A stretch of 32,816 nucleotides of DNA, from positions 1 through 32,816 of the forward strand of contig NZ_RDQG01000058.1 of NCBI RefSeq assembly GCF_003697815.1, in the 5' to 3' direction. Shown one piece after another: positions 30,531 through 32,816 of the stretch. Every line of letters starts with the position of its first letter. Position 1 is the stretch's first letter. A program made the position numbers and the translations under genes. The notes beneath the pieces were generated by a model. It was given only the letters and a program-made list of their open reading frames with translations. It made no database searches and was not told the DNA's origin. The DNA comes from Halalkalicoccus subterraneus (lineage in GTDB: Archaea; Halobacteriota; Halobacteria; Halobacteriales; Halalkalicoccaceae).

Positions 30531-31613
30531 TTAGCGCTGGGACTCCCGGAGCACGAGCGGCCCCATCGCGAGGGTCCGCTTTGCGGAGGTCGCCACCCGC
30601 GCGATGTAACTGATTAGCAACAGGAACGGGATCAGCGTGATCGTCAGTGCCGCGCCGACGACCACGATCGTATGACTGATTCCGAACGTCGAGTTCGTGA
30701 GGGAAATCCCACTGTAAAAGCCAAGCATACTTCCGGCGACCAGAAGGCCTGGCACCGACGTGTAGAGGATCATCTGCGAGAGGTCCATCAGCGCCCACTG
30801 GAAGTACAGCGTCTTGATGTGCTCGCGCGCCGGGCCGAACATCGACAGCGTCGACTTCAGGTCGTCAAGGACCGCCATGTCCTCGTCGGTGAGATCCTCG
30901 GGATAGTCGTTCGCGATCCGTTCGACCTGGAAGATCTTGATGCCGTAGTTGTAGTTGAGCGCGGCGTTGAGCACCTCGAACGAGCCGAAGGTCGCACCGT
31001 TTAGCTCCTGGCGGACCTCCTCGGCGTTCTCGATCAGGCTCTCGGTGAACTCGTCGACCTCCGCCCGGAGTTCGTCGTTCCCGTTGTCGGTGATGGCGTC
31101 TCGAAGGGTCTTGGCTCGTCTGTCGGTCGCGCTGATTATCTGGCGGAGGAACGCCGAGGGATCGGCGGGGCTAGGCGAGCCGATCATCTCCTCGGTGTAA
31201 TCACGAAAGTCCATCGTGTTGCTCATGCGCTCGCGCTGATCGCCGAGCGGCCCGTTTTCCTGGGAGATCACGATCTGGCTGATCGTGACGATCAGCGTCG
31301 TTCCGGTGATGATCGCGCTGATCATCGTCGAGAACATGTAACTGATCATGCTGTCCGAACGGAGCGTCGAAGCGAAGTTCGGGACGAACAGGTGTCCGAT
31401 CACGACGAAGCCGACGAAAAAGCCGATCGCCAGCAGGGCCGTGATCAGCAGTCGATCGGCTTTCATCGTCGCCCAAAGCTTGATGCGGCTCTCGCTCGAG
31501 CGCGCCTGCATCGTGTTGGCGGTACCGATATCCGAGTCGTATTCGGACTCGATCTCGGTTTCGGTCTCGGCGTCGGCGTCGATGTCCGGCCCGGCGTCCG
31601 GGTCCGCGCTCAT
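30531..31613 (-). CDS. Four-helix membrane protein of unknown function
   Basis: This 360-residue protein has an acidic, Asp/Glu-rich N-terminus (about 1-30), two transmembrane segments at about 55-76 and 91-117, a cytoplasmic helical region of about 160 residues rich in Asp, Glu, Leu and Arg, and two more segments at about 281-303 and 312-338, ending in a basic tail. I do not recognise the family. The layout, with a helical domain between two pairs of helices, resembles small mechanosensing or signalling membrane proteins, but that is only analogy. The start overlaps the DUF4177 stop as ATGA, so the two proteins are likely translated together and may interact. Confidence 0.75.
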   Translation of the reverse strand: MSADPDAGPDIDADAETETEIESEYDSDIGTANTMQARSSESRIKLWATMKADRLLITALLAIGFFVGFVVIGHLFVPNFASTLRSDSMISYMFSTMISAIITGTTLIVTISQIVISQENGPLGDQRERMSNTMDFRDYTEEMIGSPSPADPSAFLRQIISATDRRAKTLRDAITDNGNDELRAEVDEFTESLIENAEEVRQELNGATFGSFEVLNAALNYNYGIKIFQVERIANDYPEDLTDEDMAVLDDLKSTLSMFGPAREHIKTLYFQWALMDLSQMILYTSVPGLLVAGSMLGFYSGISLTNSTFGISHTIVVVGAALTITLIPFLLLISYIARVATSAKRTLAMGPLVLRESQR

Positions 31614-31810
31614 GTCGCTCCATCCTCGACCGGACGCTTGAAGACCAGATATTTCGTCCCGCCACCGGTGTACTCGACCGTCTCGACCAGTTCCCAGCCC
31701 TCCTCGCCGAGCGCGTTCAGCTCGGCTTTCGGGTCGCTGGCCTCCTTCTTCGTCGCCTCGCGGGGCGGCCTGAGCGTCTCGTACTCCCACCGCACTCTGT
31801 TCTGACTCAT
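31610..31810 (-). CDS. Small DUF4177 protein
   Basis: This 66-residue protein has the DUF4177 pattern: WEYETLRPP, an alpha segment, then ELNALGEEGWELVETVEYTGG and YLVFKRP. DUF4177 members form a small beta/alpha/beta fold of unknown role and are usually single-domain proteins of 50-70 residues. The ATG at 31810 overlaps nothing upstream. Its stop overlaps the next gene's start (ATGA), so it is coupled to the four-helix membrane protein. It could serve as a cytosolic regulator of that protein. That is inference. Confidence 0.85.
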   Translation of the reverse strand: MSQNRVRWEYETLRPPREATKKEASDPKAELNALGEEGWELVETVEYTGGGTKYLVFKRPVEDGAT

Positions 31811-31874
31811 CGCTATATCGTATTCGCCGTGCTCTGGAAGGAAGTATCCAACCCTTGCACGACGCCGGCGTGTA

Positions 31875-32816
31875 TCACTGGGAAGGGACGCCGTCGCGCC
31901 CGACGTGGATCTCGTGGGCCTCGATCCGCTCGAGCGCCGCGACACGCCCGCCGACGCTCACCGCCCCGTCGTCGGTCTCGACCGTCATCGTCGCGACCTC
32001 CTCGGTGTCCTCGAAGTCGACGCCCGAGACGCGCCCGCCGATCACGCGGGGCTCGCCGGTCTCGACGTCCCGGCCCTCGACGCTCGCGTAGAACTCCCCG
32101 CCGAGTTCGCGGATGTCCTTCACACAGCGCCGGATCGAGGCGTACTTTCTGGGGAACGGCCGCCCGTCGCCGTTCTCGGCGAGCGTCTCGGCGGTGGTCC
32201 ACAACACGGTCCCGAAGAACCCGGAGACCAGAAATCCGAGCGCCGAGCGGTTGAAGATCACGCCGTAGCGGTCCCGATCGTCGCGGATCGCGTCCTGAGT
32301 GGCATACACCGAGTAGACGCCGTCGGCGACGGCGATCACGGGCGTCGTGATCCCGCGGCGGGTCCGAGCGACCGTCGAGACCTCGCCGTAAGGGAACTCC
32401 TCGGGCGAAGGCGCTTCGCTCGCGGGCGTCACCAGCAGTTCGATGCTGACGTCCGAGGAGAGCGCCTCCCGAAGGTCGTCGGCGAACCGATCGAGGAGAT
32501 CGGGGGTCACCGAGAGGATGAGCTCGTACTCGGCGGCCTCGATCACTTCTTCGATGTTGCGCAGGATCGTCGAGCGCGATTTCACGAGCGAGACGGCCTC
32601 GGTCTCGCGGGCAGGGGCCGTATACCGCGCTTCGAGTTCGTCGACCATCTCGTCGAGCGAACCCCGAACCCGCCCGAACGCCTCCTCGGGGTCGATCGCG
32701 ATGATCTGCATCGGGCGGGTCTCGCGCAGTTCGACCAGCCCGCGATCCGAGAGGCTGCGGACCGTGTCGTAGACCCGCGGCTGGGGGATGTCGGTCCGAT
32801 CGGCGATCTCGCTCGC
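31875..32816 (-). CDS. TrmB family transcriptional regulator (N-terminus outside window)
   Basis: The 942-bp open frame encodes at least 313 residues of a TrmB-type regulator and reaches the window edge, so the start codon is missing. The upstream end reads [34 protein letters not shown], a winged helix-turn-helix with the TrmB pattern. It is followed by a coiled-coil-like [21 protein letters not shown], a PLD-like sugar-sensing domain (about [25 protein letters not shown]) and a C-terminal beta-rich domain. TrmB regulators bind sugars and control sugar transport and central carbon genes in archaea. Its proximity (4 kb) to the sugar island makes it a candidate regulator, though it is not adjacent. 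The 64-bp gap to the DUF4177 gene holds that gene's promoter only. Confidence 0.88.
   Translation of the reverse strand, partial: ASEIADRTDIPQPRVYDTVRSLSDRGLVELRETRPMQIIAIDPEEAFGRVRGSLDEMVDELEARYTAPARETEAVSLVKSRSTILRNIEEVIEAAEYELILSVTPDLLDRFADDLREALSSDVSIELLVTPASEAPSPEEFPYGEVSTVARTRRGITTPVIAVADGVYSVYATQDAIRDDRDRYGVIFNRSALGFLVSGFFGTVLWTTAETLAENGDGRPFPRKYASIRRCVKDIRELGGEFYASVEGRDVETGEPRVIGGRVSGVDFEDTEEVATMTVETDDGAVSVGGRVAALERIEAHEIHVGRDGVPSQ

Noticed and set aside
1-32816. tRNA or rRNA genes
   Set aside because: I looked for T-loop-like GGTTCGA/CAATCC words and conserved rRNA-like stretches. The few partial matches lie inside clear protein genes and lack acceptor-stem pairing. A tRNAscan-SE run would settle it.

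Overview
The window comes from a haloarchaeon (class Halobacteria, genus not determined). Three things point there. The DNA is GC-rich and the predicted proteins are strongly acidic. Core archaeal genes are present: Cdc48 with an Hsp20-like partner, the priS primase subunit next to a GINS subunit, archease, RtcB and a TrmB-type regulator. Many start codons lie about 23-32 bp downstream of an AT-rich TATA-like box, as expected for leaderless archaeal transcripts. I found no rRNA, tRNA, CRISPR array, transposase or phage genes.

Left part (1-6.3 kb): the 5' end of mutY, an AI-2E-family membrane protein, an SDR oxidoreductase, a small unknown protein, a HAD phosphatase, a cytochrome P450 followed by a small DUF5822-like membrane protein, panB (CoA biosynthesis) and an alpha/beta hydrolase. 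Information-processing part (6.4-17.7 kb): a two-gene unit of an Hsp20-like protein and Cdc48, a broken ABC-permease remnant, the priS-GINS replication pair, a GNAT acetyltransferase, archease, a Na+/H+ antiporter, a Tat lipoprotein, RtcB, two small conserved proteins and an eIF-2B-like protein. A roughly 210-bp chain of consecutive imperfect palindromes precedes the eIF-2B-like gene and is not explained by any gene.

Sugar part (17.8-27.9 kb): after an epoxide-hydrolase-like enzyme comes a catabolic island. It holds a Gfo/Idh/MocA dehydrogenase, a zinc alcohol dehydrogenase, a xylose-isomerase-like TIM-barrel protein, a second Gfo/Idh/MocA dehydrogenase, and a complete carbohydrate ABC importer (ATPase, two permeases, Tat-lipoprotein binding protein) encoded as one tight operon. 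The gene content suits uptake of a sugar, polyol or glycoside followed by oxidation and isomerisation. The substrate cannot be read from the sequence.

Right part (27.9-32.8 kb): a membrane/zinc-ribbon protein, a PH-domain membrane protein, an aldo/keto reductase, an overlapping pair of a DUF4177 protein and an unrecognised four-helix membrane protein, and a TrmB-family regulator cut by the window end.

The most interesting items are the palindrome chain at 16581-16790, the sugar island, the perfect inverted repeat at the expected start of the cdc48 transcript, the eIF-2B homologue without the usual catalytic cysteine, and the DUF4177/membrane-protein pair.
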